From Diphasiastrum complanatum (Eukaryota; Streptophyta; Lycopodiopsida; Lycopodiales; Lycopodiaceae): 64,000 bases of DNA. The notes beneath the pieces were generated by a model. It saw nothing but the letters and a program-made list of their open reading frames with translations. It made no database searches and had not been told where the DNA came from. The DNA lies in the NCBI GenBank assembly GCA_029204225.1, contig CM055098.1, forward strand, positions 1,134,501 to 1,198,500. The letters run 5' to 3'. The translations under genes and the position numbers were made by a program. Shown in pieces: positions 22,523 to 35,265 of the stretch (position 1 is the stretch's first letter; each line of letters begins with the position of its first letter).

Positions 22523-24104
22523 TTTCATATTAGACTTGAGTCATTGGCATGGATAGGACTTACAAGTGGGATTCATGATGGAGTCAGAACACTGCAAATG
22601 GAAATGGACAAAGCGTGAAGCTTTGAGAGCCAGCTCTAGGTTGGAGAGTTGATGGAGATCGCACGGGGTGTGAACGGAGGGCAAACACTGTGGTGAGTGT
22701 TTTGCTAGTGATCTACTGCAGGGGACACGGATGGCAAGGACTTCATGGTGTGCTCATTTGGGAGTACAGGTTGGCATTACAACAAGGGGCCAGTCATTGG
22801 ACATTGGCATCGATGGGGAGACATCTACCATCACGGGCGTGGATAAGATATCTATAGCTTTCATGCAGTTAGCTGTATTTGCAGGAGTCTAGGCTTGGCA
22901 CAGGTGTTGGAATTCCATGGTGCAGATTCTCAGGTGGTGAGATCAGGGATAAGCCTAGAGTAAGTCACTTAGAGCCATATACCTCAGTACGATCATAGCT
23001 TTTAGCCTCCTAAATGTTCACCCTAAATAGTTTCTCAAACTTCCTATACTCCATCATTGAAGATCCACTCGCATCCTTTGACTTTAAGTCCTCCAAAGTG
23101 AGTACAACATCTTCACAACTATACTCAGTTACCATGATATTGAGAGTTTTGGCCATGCTTAGTCTTACCCTCTCCGTGAAGACCCGCGAGGAGCAGTGTT
23201 CTTTTAAAGTGGGCTCGATCATAGGTAGATATTTCACTTCCATGAAGTTATAGTTGAAATTCTGTTAGGATCTAGTGCAGTATGCAGATCACATCACACA
23301 ATCACCATAGCCACTCCTCACAAGCTCTCAAAGATGGCACAACAAAAGTTATTAGATTACAAAGAAACACTGTACATATAGAGTATTCACAAACTGCATG
23401 AAAAGGCAGGTGTCCTAAAATTGGCCTACCACCTGTCAAACCAAGGTCGGGCCCAATATGGCCAAATTCGACCGACAAATTTAAAAACCCATCAACAATT
23501 TAACCACTGTTCAAGCTAGTTCAAACAAAGCAAGGGAAGAATTTTAAAACGCACCAACAATGGGAATAAAATTGCTTAACCTGCCTCACGCCTTTCAATC
23601 TTTAGAGCCTATCAATAATCCCAGCAGCGCTCGAGCTCCACAAGTTACATCTGCACAAAACAGAGAAGGTGTTACAATAACTAAAGAAACAGGAATCCTT
23701 AAAACTTAAGAATATAGATAAGGCGCAGAGGTTGAAAGGCAAAGAAATGATGCCACATGGACAGACCCAAAGCTCGAAACTCATTCTTTACGCCCCCTCA
23801 AAACTACGCCCACTTTTGAATATCTATATTTGCCCAAGTAACCTCTATCAATTTTCAGAGCTAATCAAGAATGCCAAGAATGCCTCAGCTCCACGGGTTA
23901 GATCTACACACAACAAAAAAGGTTCTACACAAATGGTGCGATGCGTAGATCTATACATATAAAAAATGCTTTTCTATTCCAGTTAACAGATTGTGTGGCT
24001 AAATAACCATGATGTGAAGAAACTAAGAGTTTCTATCTTTCAAAGCCTTAGCATTTTTTCTTAGTTTTTCCTTTGCTGTTTTTTTGGCGACTGTTCATTT
24101 TGAA
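22523..24104. other. No gene recognised; degenerate short duplications
   Basis: A minus-strand open frame at 23010-23243 (77 residues, starting MEVKYLPMIEPTLKEHCS) has no domain I recognise and no clear context. Sequences near 23600-23690 and 23845-23935 are degenerate copies of each other (CGAGCTCCACAAGTTACATC-type versus CAGCTCCACGGGTTAGATCT-type). A PPT-like C-run complement occurs near 23790, so decayed LTR sequence is likely. Confidence 0.35.
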
Positions 24105-24480
24105 CTATGTTTCGCACAGTCTACATTTTTGAGCTGTTTTGTCGCACAGTTCGCATTTTTGGGTCATGAGGAAAATTCTAGGACTAAGTCAAAAACACTT
24201 AGAAAATAACTCTGGCAACTTTTCCCGACACTGTCGCATTTTTTGCATTTCTGCAAAAAAGATGACACATTGTCTTAAAATGCCTTAGAAAAGTAATCTG
24301 GCCAACCATCGTATTTTTTCGCCTTTCGGAAAAAAGTGACACTATCGCATTTTTCGCATATCTACGAAAAGGGCGACACTATTGCCAAATGCCTTCTGGA
24401 TAAAAGCGAAGGTGCCCTTGAAAAAGCGACACTGCCCTTGAAATCGCCAAAGTGCCTTTTGGCAAAGTCTCCAAAATCGC
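24105..24480. repeat. Degenerate ~100-bp repeats rich in GCGACAC and CGCATTTTT motifs
   Basis: Two clear copies (about 24188-24270 and 24271-24382), plus partial ones, share the order CTTAGAAAA...TCTGGC...CGCATTTTTTGC...CAAAAAAGATGACAC. Short dyads such as TTTTTCG...CGAAAAG (about 24351-24372) recur. It may be LTR- or leader-derived, because a copia integrase fragment begins right after it. Confidence 0.55.
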
Positions 24481-24499
24481 GAAGACCTCGAAGACGAAA

Positions 24500-25499
24500 T
24501 GTTAGAGAACGACTAAGATTCTGGAGATAGTGCATTCTGACATCTGTGAACCTTTCACTGTGATCTCAATAGGAGGCTCGAAATATTACATTACCTTCAT
24601 TGCTAGAGTCATTGACAAGTTCAATGATTCTAACTTCTACATTTGGAAGTTAAAACTTAGAATGATGTTGATAGATAGAGATCTTTGGGATGTAGTAGAA
24701 GGTGCAAACCTAAAACCAGAAGATGGTGATCAAGCAAAGGCCTGGAGGATCAAAGATCAGAAGGCCCTAGCATGAATCACACTCAATCTGGCTAACTCCC
24801 AAATATCTCATGTTACCACGTGCAAAACCTCTAAGGAAGCACTGGACTTGTTATCAAGTCTTTATGAGACTCACGATGTAACCACGAGATTACATCTTAG
24901 AAAGAAGTTCTTTACTCTTAGCATGTTTGATTCTACTGCCATCACTTCTCACATCAACAACTTCAAGTCCATGTTAGATCAGTTATCAGTTGTAGGATGT
25001 TCTATTCAAGATGATAATGCCGTTATGACCTTGATTTGCTTCTACATCGAAGTTGATGAGCATATTCCTTTGGAGAAAAAAAAAGAAAGATGATCCTAGA
25101 TCAAGCAAAGGAGCTATGGTGGGATATTCATCCACCGAGAAGGCTTATAGAGTCTACATACTCTCTACTTCCAAGATTATTGAAAGTAGAGATGTCACTT
25201 TTCATGAAGACCAAAAGATTACCTTGGATGGGGCCGAGATCAAGACATCTCATGATGCATCTTCTATTATCTCTATTGATGACAATCAAGAAGTGATGGG
25301 GTCAAGGTTCAAGGAGGAGCATCCTCATGTTAGCTTTTCTTCCTCTTCCTTCAAGAATGATAATTTGTGGTGGATTGATAGTGGGGCTAGTTCCCACATG
25401 TCTAGTTCTAAGAGTCTTTGTGATTGTGCAAGGTCGATTTCTACTAGCAGGTGCCTCAGCCAAATTGCCTCCTTAATGGCATTTGTCCTTTTTCTCTGA
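24500..25499 (+). pseudogene. Mosaic of copia domains in non-canonical order
   Basis: Four copia pieces follow each other. (1) 24500-24606: start of the integrase core (VHSDICEP, then YYITFIA), closely matching 58044-58134 of the element at 56-59 kb. (2) 24612-25075: gag of another family (NDSNFYIWKLKLRMML, then SLYETHDVTTRLHLRKKFFT and HINNFKSMLDQLS) with one stop at 24773. (3) 25076-25215: integrase C-terminal region (DDPRSSKGAMVGYSSTEKAY, then IIESRDVTFHED). (4) 25363-25415: protease active site (LWWIDSGASSHM). In normal copia the protease precedes integrase, so the order is scrambled. Pieces 3 and 4 share one open frame (25053-25499), and piece 2 meets piece 3 at an A-rich tract. Recombination or template switching is inferred. 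Confidence 0.75.
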
Positions 25500-25500
25500 A
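25425..25500 (-). pseudogene. Short copia RNase H fragment (minus strand)
   Basis: The minus strand encodes NAIKEAIWLRHLLVEIDLAQ, the KEAIWLR-LL motif of copia RNase H. It overlaps the 3' end of the plus-strand mosaic's open frame, so that frame's last residues are antisense RNase H, not protease. Confidence 0.55.
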
Positions 25501-25584
25501 AATTGACAACATCAACCAAAGTCTTGGGCCTCTACCCGTGAACAAAACGAGGGAGCCCGATCAGCGCGTGTGAAGACCCGAGAG

Positions 25585-26870
<1,286 letters not shown>

Positions 26871-26882
26871 GCTCTGATACCA
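26871..26882 (-). promoter_or_regulatory. Primer-binding site (initiator Met tRNA), minus strand
   Basis: The minus strand reads TGGTATCAGAGC six bases beyond the LTR end at 26889. Reverse transcription would enter sequence at lower coordinates. Confidence 0.75.
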
Positions 26883-26888
26883 ATATAA

Positions 26889-27687
26889 TGTCCTAAATCC
26901 AAGGATCCTATTCTAAGCATGCCAATCAGTAGCAACGCAAGGGAATTTGATGGTGGACAAACCAACCCAACCAAACCTAGATCGAATGGATCTAGCCCCC
27001 AAGCTATGGATCAATCTCAAAGAGGAATGAGGCGTCACACCAGCAGCATCCTGCCACCGGTCATGCTATCAAGCATGCACTAGTGAGAGCCCAGCAGGTA
27101 CACTTATACCCTCCAAGACCCAGCACCACTAGTAGTACCTGTGACACCTCACTGGACACCTCTGCAGCCTATCTGGGCCACGTCATCCAGTTTCCCAATG
27201 ACTCACTAGTAGACCCATACAAATCCACCATCGAGTGTTTAGGCCTACAACCATTAATTATGACCATGTACACCTAAGGGCCCCAAATCCCTTATAGTCA
27301 CAATTAACTTACGGGTTGTCGGTCTATCGGTCCCTAGCATGGATATGCTACCTGAGACCAGTCATGGGCATGACAATACTCGTCCTGACCTGACCACCAG
27401 TGGAAGAGCTCTTCATTCTCCAAGAGAGAATGAATACCCAGCTCATGGAGATCCACCTCTATATACATAGTCCAGGCGGGTCATCTCCCTCCATAGGAGT
27501 CATGCATGACTAATGACACACGGCAGTTGTGCACACAGACGTGGGTCCATAACAACGAGTCATCGCATGCCAATGAGACATTGACATGTGGCACCCAAAA
27601 GACCTAGAGCTCCAGTTCAGCGTTCCATCCCATAACTAAGACCGTCACCTCAAGTTTCTTATTGCATACCCTTATGGGTACGTAACA
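26889..27687 (-). repeat. Gypsy LTR flanked by a PPT on one side and a PBS on the other
   Basis: On the minus strand it starts TGTTACG right after the PPT AAAGGGGGAGGGAA and ends TAGGACA just before a PBS. The PPT side carries a gypsy pol end (27700-28222), which makes this its 3' LTR. The PBS side makes it look like a 5' LTR for sequence to its left. Part of it resembles the plus-strand LTR-like block at 6098-6150. No second copy is seen in the window. Confidence 0.65.
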
Positions 27688-27699
27688 TTCCCTCCCCCT

Positions 27700-28222
27700 T
27701 TAAGAGTCTCCTCCTAGTGGGAGTAAGCCAGGGAAGTTCAGTCTTAAATAGTCCTCTCTCTCCCAAGTGTCCTCATCATTTGTTCTCACATACGAGAAAC
27801 TTAGAAACCGAACAGTTTCTCAATTGGTGACGACGAACGTCAACAACTTTTTTAGGTACATTAGGCACAAAGGTACACAGATCCTCGAGCTCAACTAATT
27901 CACCTTCCGGAATTAGGGAATCCTTTCTACTGAGTCATTCTTTTAAACGACTTACATGGAAAACAGGATGAACCCCAACCCCAACCCCAATCAGAAGATC
28001 TAGCTGATACGCGACCGGGTTGATTTTCTTTACAACCTTATAAGGTCCGCTATATCGAGCAGATAGCTTATGGCATTTTTCTATCCGGAGAACCTTCAAA
28101 TCCTTAGGGATTTTAAGATACACCCAGGTTCCGACCTCAATATCCCGAGGTGAACGATCGCGATTAGCATAAAACTGAGCTCTATCATGTCGTACTATAC
28201 CAACAAGGTTAATATAGATTTT
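27700..28222 (-). pseudogene. Chromovirus-type gypsy pol C-terminus (integrase tail and chromodomain)
   Basis: Residues encoded by 28210-27935 include DRAQFYANRDRSPRDIEVGT and LSARYSGPYKVVKKINPVAY, the integrase C-terminal (GPF/Y-like) module, ending in VHPVFHVSRLKE. After one stop the frame continues with VVDVRRHQLRNCSVSKFLV and, frameshifted, DTWEREDYLRLNFPGLLP, a degenerate chromodomain. The integrase core is absent because the frame is cut at about 28222 by the LTR-like block to its right, so this element was probably disrupted by a later insertion. Confidence 0.75.
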
Positions 28223-29440
28223 TGTAGCAAATAGTGTCGTTCCCACAAGGACAGTGTTAGAAAGCTATGTTTTTGGTACATTTTATGACAAGTGGTGTCG
28301 AGTGTTATTCTGGTTGTCGACAGACATTAAAAAGTAACCAATATTACTTATATTTGGGTGTATGGTGTTGATAATTTTCAAGACAACAATCTGGCCTCTA
28401 TCAAATCGAATGAAACGCGTTCTACAGATGAGATGTTATCAGAGTAGTACAATAGTACTATACTCTGGCTGATTAAGGTGTCAACAGAGAGTCGAGAAAT
28501 GTTCGATGTAGTCGCGACTGGACAGACAATTAATTAATCGCGTTTGTGGACTATTCATTTCTAAACAGAAGTCCTCAACAACTAAAGTCCAAATTAATGG
28601 CTAAAGGACACGAATTGTTTTAGAGCATGTTAGAAACTTATGTCAATGCCAATCAGGAAAACAGATCAAAGACTCAATTCCTCAGACAGGGACTATCATC
28701 TCATATGTATACATACAGCTTTATTCAATGATCATGCTAGACTATACCAAAGATAGTCGTTATTCGAGTGCCGAGAAGAAAGTATTCGCGACAGACGAAT
28801 AAGATAGTTTTAAGACAGTTCTTTAGAGCATGCTTTACGGATACACATCAAATGACTATAATGCACTAGAGAGTCTGTCTGATCAGAGAGTAATTCATGT
28901 AATGTGTTAGAGATTGTTAGCAGACTCAAGATCACTCACACTCAGCAGTGCGGAGAACAGAGATGAGAGAGAATAACTCACAGAACTCTATTCACTTCTC
29001 TTACATATGCATAAACTCTTCTCTCTTGACGAGACTGAAGTGTGAGATCAATATATGTTCTACGGGACGAACAAACACACCTCTTAAATAATAGGTGTGT
29101 CGCTCCCGCGAAAGGGTCTAGTTAACAATTAGACTGAAAATACGTTCAATTATACCATGAAAGGTATATTTAACTAAGAGTTAAAGTTACTCTAGTTTAA
29201 CATGTCTTTTTGTATCTAGTCGTTTCGTGTGGACGACCTAGTAAAGGTTATCCAAGGCAATGTCTTTCCTATTAAAGGTCTTGCCCTTAATTACAAGGCA
29301 AGTACTTAGGAGATATATTCCCAAAAAATGACTTTAGGCCTCTTCATGATTTACACTTAACCAGCTCATATCTTCATTTTCGAGTATATCATGCCATATT
29401 TATGTTGATATTCAGTTTTTAACAATAAGGTGGCATCACA
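28223..29440 (-). repeat. Probable LTR of an Athila/Tat-like gypsy element
   Basis: On the minus strand it begins TGTGATGCCACC after the PPT GAGGAAGGGGATA (29441-29457 region) and ends near CTATTTGCTACA, where chromovirus integrase sequence resumes. It contains no coding frame. The end includes GTCCTTGTGGGAACGAC, which I recall, without checking, as common near LTR ends in plant gypsy elements. The partner LTR was not found, so limits are inferred. Confidence 0.5.
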
Positions 29441-29497
29441 TATCCCCTTCCTCAAATGTGAAACGTCCTCGTGAACATAACATCTTTTTTTTGAGGA

Positions 29498-32308
29498 TTA
29501 TTCGTGAAACATTCTGTTCTTCAGATTTTCGTTAAGGTAAAAAGATATTTCTTCGTATATTTTGTCCTTTAGATATTTCTTCGTCTTAGAGAATATGTGT
29601 CTTGCTGTTTCTTTAATTGAATAGGTTGTTTTGAGTTGAACTTTGAATTGTTGATGAAAACTGGAGTCAAACTTCAAAACATCTTTAAACTTCAAAAATT
29701 CAGCATCCCATAGAAACATCAGCACAACAAAGACGTGAATGAATGTTTTATGAACGATTCAATTCTTCATATAATTTCTGAGCAAACTCCAAGTTTTGTT
29801 GAGCTTCAATCAACAGCAAGTCTTCTTTTGATTTTGTGAAGCGGGCAACTGGTAAGTTGCCGAATTCTTCTAACTTGACCGGGAGCAATGTTCCATCGAA
29901 CATCTCCTCAGTTAACTTTGTATCTTCATCTGAATCACTTCGAAGAGTGACTTCTTTACAGTAACGAGCTGAAAATCTAATAAAAGAGCTTTTAACATAA
30001 AGATTTTGAACGAAAAGGTAATGCCTTTGCCGCGAAAGTACCAAATTGCCAAAATGAATATGTACAGAACTATTTGTAGCGAAATGACTTTCTTCTGTCT
30101 TGCAGATTGTGTCGAATCTCCACAAAATAATCTGCAAGATTTCGCTCCCAATCCACATAAAGGCTAAATAGTTTTGGATAAGCCATATTTATATTGATCA
30201 GCAACCCGGCATCATCGAATTCGCCTAAATCCGCAACAGCTTGAGGTTTGTACAGTTGAAACTGTGACTTTCACTTCCAAAAATGTCGCTTATTGTCTTC
30301 GTTCCATAAAAATTGAAATCTTTGATTCGCATATATTCTAGAGCATACATAGCCAAAGAGCCTATGTATAACTTTGCTGATCCGAAAGGCACGACCTGGA
30401 ACTTACCTTGAATTATGCCCCAACGGAGACAACCTTTCTGTTTGATAGAGAGCTGGGCCCATAACAAGAGAAAGTCGTCCTTCTCCCAAGGTCGCTTCCA
30501 TTCGTCAAAGGCGATGCCTACTGCACCTAGTAGTATCATGTCATCCACACACCATTGCAATTCAACATTAAATGCATGTGGACACCATTTCCAGAAGCGT
30601 TCAACAAATGCACGAAATCTGTCAGCACATACCTTTGACTGATTATATCGTGTTCACTTTGGTTGTGGTGATACAGTTGCCAAGTCCTGAGTTTGCAACT
30701 CAGTAGCCAGCTTCAGATCTTCCAATTGTTGCTTCAGATTTGACAGCTCCTGCTCGAGCTTGTCGAGATTTGCGATAGCCTCCAAATACTCAGGATGGCA
30801 CAGCTTGAAGTTGTTGTGTGAGGTCATCAATGCGAAGCAGGGCTTGAAGATATTCATCGTGTGAATCGGACCCGCTACAAGATGGGATGGCTTCACTCGA
30901 GAGCTCCTTCAACTCAGCCAACTCTTCCTCGACAAGTGCCTTCGCATCCTCGAGCGGTTGCAAGAACTCGACTCAAAAATTTTCGAGCATCTGGCCTTGG
31001 AGCTGATTCAGCTTTGTGAGGTCTATTGTGATTGACCCTGCATTGGTGCACACAGAAAGAGCAGCTTCTGTCTTTATTCACGTCATTAGCTCCTCCTACA
31101 AATATTTTTAGAGGGCGACGTTATGTTGATTTGCAGCCAAAAGTTGTTGCTTCAAATAATCATTTTGAGTCTGAAAATTGTCAGACTTGGCTTGAATTGC
31201 CTTATTCATCTTCTTCAAAGAATCAACTTCTTTTATTAGAGTCTGAAGTTGTGTTTCAAGAGAACGATTTTGTTCGATCAGCTTTGTGTTGTCTGATTTG
31301 AGAAAATCGATCTTCTCGTAGGACGCCTTAAGATCCTCTTGGCATCTCCTTTCTGAGTTAACAAACTCCGTGGTAATCTTCTGCTGGTATTTGTCCAACT
31401 CGTACACTTCAGCCACTAGATTTTTGGCTTTCTCTATCATGGCTCGAAACCACTAGGGTTGGTTGTCTGGTTCATCTTCATCTTCAATAGGTGCCCCAGG
31501 GTTGCCTTCAGCAGCTGTTCGTCCTTTGTCTGATGTGTCGGACTGGGTTGCATCATCATCAGAGATGGATGCACTCTGCTACTTCTGAGATGTGGAAGCA
31601 GATTCTAGCTTTGAAGAATCAGTAGTAGCAGCATCTGTATCCATTGCCCCAGTTGAAACTATATCTGGTTGGGATGGTGCAGCATCAATCTCCATAGTAG
31701 TGGTAGCTGCCACTTCGACTGTTGGTGCAGCATCTGGTGCAACCGAAATAGGAATAGGCAAGAGGCTGGAAAGATCAATTGGTTTGGGAGCCAACATCCT
31801 TCCCGTCAACATTGTTTTCTCCTGCTCGGTCAAAATGTCAAAATTGGCACACAATCGAGAAACATGTGTTCCAACTTTTGTAAGTAATAACGCCAAAGCA
31901 AACTGGATTACCGGCGAGTGCGTCCAATATGTAACCAAAATTTTGAACTGAAATTGTAGCATTCGCATCCTTCAAAAATATTGCTTGGTTCGCGTATTTA
32001 CATAACAGTTTAAATGTTGTGTTGCGGATCATTGAAATTTTGTACCCCTTCGTGGGTAAGAAACAGTTGCTTAAGAAGTGGGCTGTTTCATCCACTGAGT
32101 CTTTATTGTTTGAAACTATCTTCCCATCCAAAGGTAACCCGAGGGCTGTGCAGAACAGGTCTTCAGTGATAGTGAAGAATTGGCCTCGCACATGAACTTT
32201 GAAGTCCACCTCAATTATTGAGTGGATGGAGTTCTCAAATTTCGTGCTGACTTCAGAAAGGATGATTGAGGGGTCCACTTTCAGATCACCCAACCTGCAT
32301 CGATCCAA
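29498..32308 (-). pseudogene. Extra (non-gag/pol) ORF region downstream of integrase
   Basis: A series of minus-strand frames lies between a gypsy integrase (33.1-34.6 kb) and a PPT/LTR (29.44 kb), the place where Athila-type elements carry env-like or other extra ORFs. The first frame (32308-31838) contains VHVRGQFFTITEDLFCTALG and LP, similar in pattern to plant 'putative plant transposon protein' domains. A Pro/Ser/Thr-rich linker follows (31790-31579), then a coiled-coil stretch (31440-31111, many Leu/Gln/Glu/Lys heptads), a second coiled coil (30820-30700), and two frames without known domains (30560-30225 and 30158-29748). Frameshifts and stops break it, so it is probably inactive. Function is unknown; it is not a recognised envelope protein. 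Confidence 0.5.
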
Positions 32309-32789
32309 ATAAGACTGGATGGATGCCAGGCGGGTTCTTGGGCGTGTTTTCCAAATGATGGTAGAACTAGAACTTGATCAAGAAGCCTTTGGTCGAATAT
32401 TTGACGACAGTTCCGTAGATCGCAATAGTTCGTATGAGTGATCTTTGATCGCAAAGAGAATAAGCAAAGGAAAGCATAAACTCGCAGGCCGAAAGTGTAA
32501 GGAAGAAAATAGAAAATAACTCCGATATGCAGTAGCGGTGTGGAAGGGATGATGATGTGGCATGGTGACATGACATTTGTCACTTCCATTTATGGAGGAC
32601 GTGCATGGCTCAGTGTTTGAAACTATAATTTGACAGATTGATCTTTAATGACGGAAGACCGTTTGTGAAAAGAAAAGAATTAAATTAAGAAGAAACAATA
32701 TCTGTTTTGATATGTGAGCGTACACACATGTGAAAAATGATAATCATGTGGCCATCATCTTTAATGGAGGAATATAAAAAGTAGGTCGA

Positions 32790-33120
32790 GAGATTCTCAA
32801 AAATATGCTAGAAAGATTCTAGTAAGTTTCGCGAAACTTTCTCGCAGGATCCTAAAAAAAATGATACAGAAACTCACGAAAATTTCTCGAAAATTTTAAC
32901 AACATACTAGAAAATATCTCAAAAAACTGGAGAAAATGCTAGAAAAGATTCTAGAAAAATTCTCGAAAAATGTTAGAAGGTTGTAGAAAATTTCACGAAA
33001 ATTTCTAGAAAAGATAAAAGAAAAGTCGCGAAAACATTAGAAAAGATAAAAAAAAAAATTCGCGATTAATTCCAGAAAAATACTAGAAAATGATAAGAAT
33101 AAAATAGAAAATAAAAAAAA
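32790..33120. repeat. AT-rich degenerate repeats of TCTAGAAAA / TCTCGAAAA
   Basis: Short units such as CTAGAAAAGATTCTAGAAAA and CACGAAAATTTCTCGAAAAT recur with variation for about 330 bp. It lies immediately 3' of the gypsy integrase gene on the minus strand, between pol and the extra ORF region. Confidence 0.6.
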
Positions 33121-33126
33121 TTATGG

Positions 33127-34590
33127 TCAAAGGTAGTATTTCTTCAGTCTGGACCCATTAACACGTGTAGGTAACAGTTCACCTTCAAGTGATTGAAGTT
33201 GTACAGAACCATTCTCAAAAACCTCTATAACTTTATATGGTCCAAGCCATCTCATATGGAGTTTTTCGAGAAACTTTTGATGTCGACTGTCATATATCAG
33301 TGCAAAGTCATCAGCTTTCAGATCACATTTTCTGATATGACTGTCATACTTCTTCTTTCTTTGTTCCTGGATTTTCTTCGTTAATTTTTGTGAAGTCACA
33401 CGAGCTTCAGCTAGTTCTTCAATATTAGTGAACCTTTCGTTTATACATTCTGCATCTATTCGTTGAGCTTGAATACAAAAAGTTTTCACCTCAAATTCAA
33501 TTGGCAAAATAGGATGCATACCATACGTAAGAAAATATGGTGTCTGCTTTGTCGTGATTTTCTCTATGCTGCGATAAGCCCAGAGAACTAATGGTAGTTT
33601 TTGATCCCAATCCGTTGCATGTGCAATAGTAATTTTGTTCAGGATCTTACATAAAATTCCATTAGCTCTTTATGTCAACCCGTTTGCTTTTGGATTATAC
33701 GGTGTAGTTTTTCTGTGTTTGATCAGAAAATAGGTTGTCAGCAACCGTATCGTGTCATTTAGAAAATGAGTACCTCGGTCACTTACTAGTTCAAGTGGAC
33801 AACCATATCTTGTGATTATACTTTTGAATAAGAACGTCGCAACAGTTTTCGCATCGTTTCGTTTTGTCGACTCTGCTTCAACGTTCTTTGTAGCATAATC
33901 CGTGGCAACTAGAATATAATGACATTTTGTATGTCGGGTCACAGGTTTGATTGGATCGACAAAGTCAATCCCCCATTTTTCAAATGGTGCAAGAGGCAGG
34001 ATTGGTGTCAACGGCCAATTCATTGCTTTTGTAGGCTTACCAAATCTCTGGCAGAATGAATAAAGTTTGATACATTCTTGAACATTGTTGGCCACCAATA
34101 CTTGGCAGTCAATATCTTATTAACAATATTTTTCAAAGCAAAATATCCACCAACGTCTTCTGAGTGTAAGGCTTTAACGACCTTTTTAATGTTTTCAGTT
34201 TCGAGACATCTTTGAAGCTGATGATCTGCACCAAGCTTGTACAAGATATTGTTAATAATCGTATAACGTGCAACCTTATATTTAAAAACTGTCTTTTGCT
34301 CCAAATCGTAACGATCCGGATATATATGATCTTTGAGATAAATAATAATATCAGAATATAGCAAATTTGTAGATGAAATCTCGAATAAATGTTCGTTTGA
34401 AAAATCATCATTGATAGGTTCTTCAATTTTTCCCGTGCTGAGTCGTGAAAGATAATTAGCATTTGTATGATACTTTCCTTGGCAAAGTTCTACTTGATAA
34501 GTGAATTCCTGCAGAAGTAGAACCCATCGAGCAATTTGTCCTGATAGATCTGGTTTATTTACAAGATACTTAAGAGCATAGTAATGACAG
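33127..34590 (-). pseudogene. Gypsy RNase H - integrase remnant (Athila/Tat-like)
   Basis: From high to low coordinates: the RNase H tail (YALKYLVNKPDLSGQIARW, then LCQGKYHTNANYLSRL, 34590-34430), the integrase zinc-binding region (34364-34020), and the core with WGIDFVDPIKP and VSDRGTHF (two catalytic Asp, 34098-33670). Then comes the C-terminal part (33519-33127) ending LLPTRVNGSRLKKYYL, a form usual in Athila/Tat elements. At the expected third catalytic residue (NPKANGLT, then stop) the Glu codon reads TAA, so the integrase is dead. Several frame changes occur. RT, protease and gag are missing: sequence right of 34590 is unrelated, so the element is truncated there. Confidence 0.82.
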
Positions 34591-35265
34591 GTTTCTTGAT
34601 TCTTGGACTTCTAACATGTTGTAGATTAGTTCTTGGTTCTTGTTTTGTAAATTTATGCAAGTGCAGCTCAGTTTAGTAATGCTTAGGATCTGATTCAGTT
34701 CATTTTTAGAGTAGGTAGCTGTAGAATCTACCGAATGTTCATTTGGGCTGCACTCTGATCTGTGAATGAGCGTTCTTGGCTTGCATCTATGTATGAATGT
34801 AAGTGCGTTCAAGAGAGACGACCCTGAGTTGTCCTCTGACTGGCAGGACAAAAATATACTACAACGAGAATCTATCCCTTCTGTCTGGTTTGGCATTGTA
34901 ATATCAAGAACACATATAACATATGCCATGAAGCCTGGTAACAGGCAGAAACGGTTCTGAGTAAGTAAAGAAACGCCTTAAGAAAACCAACAGATCCTTT
35001 GGATCAGGGGATCTGTCAACATTTGACACTGTTGCTACTTGAACTCCAAGGCATTCTACATAAAGAAGAACCGCAACTTTGTCCACCCTCAGATCCCTGC
35101 AAACAACCTCCAAATCTTTCAACACATTTGAGTCTCTACAAACTGAACAGAGCCACATAAATGGCTGCATCACTACCCAGATCCACGAGCTGATAGACTC
35201 GCAAATCCATTGTTAACAAATGCCAAAAACAAACCTGGATTTACTTTAACTCTAAGCTCATGCTC
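34591..35265. other. No gene assigned; one unrecognised minus-strand frame
   Basis: A minus-strand open frame at 34904-35173 (89 residues, including VLKDLEVVCRDLRVDKVAVL and DPKDLLVFLRRFF) has a protein-like composition, but I recognise no family. The rest shows no coding signal. Confidence 0.3.

Noticed and set aside
23010-23243. 77-residue minus-strand frame (MEVKYLPMIEP...)
   Set aside because: No family recognised, no neighbouring element structure, and length within chance for this composition; left as unassigned.
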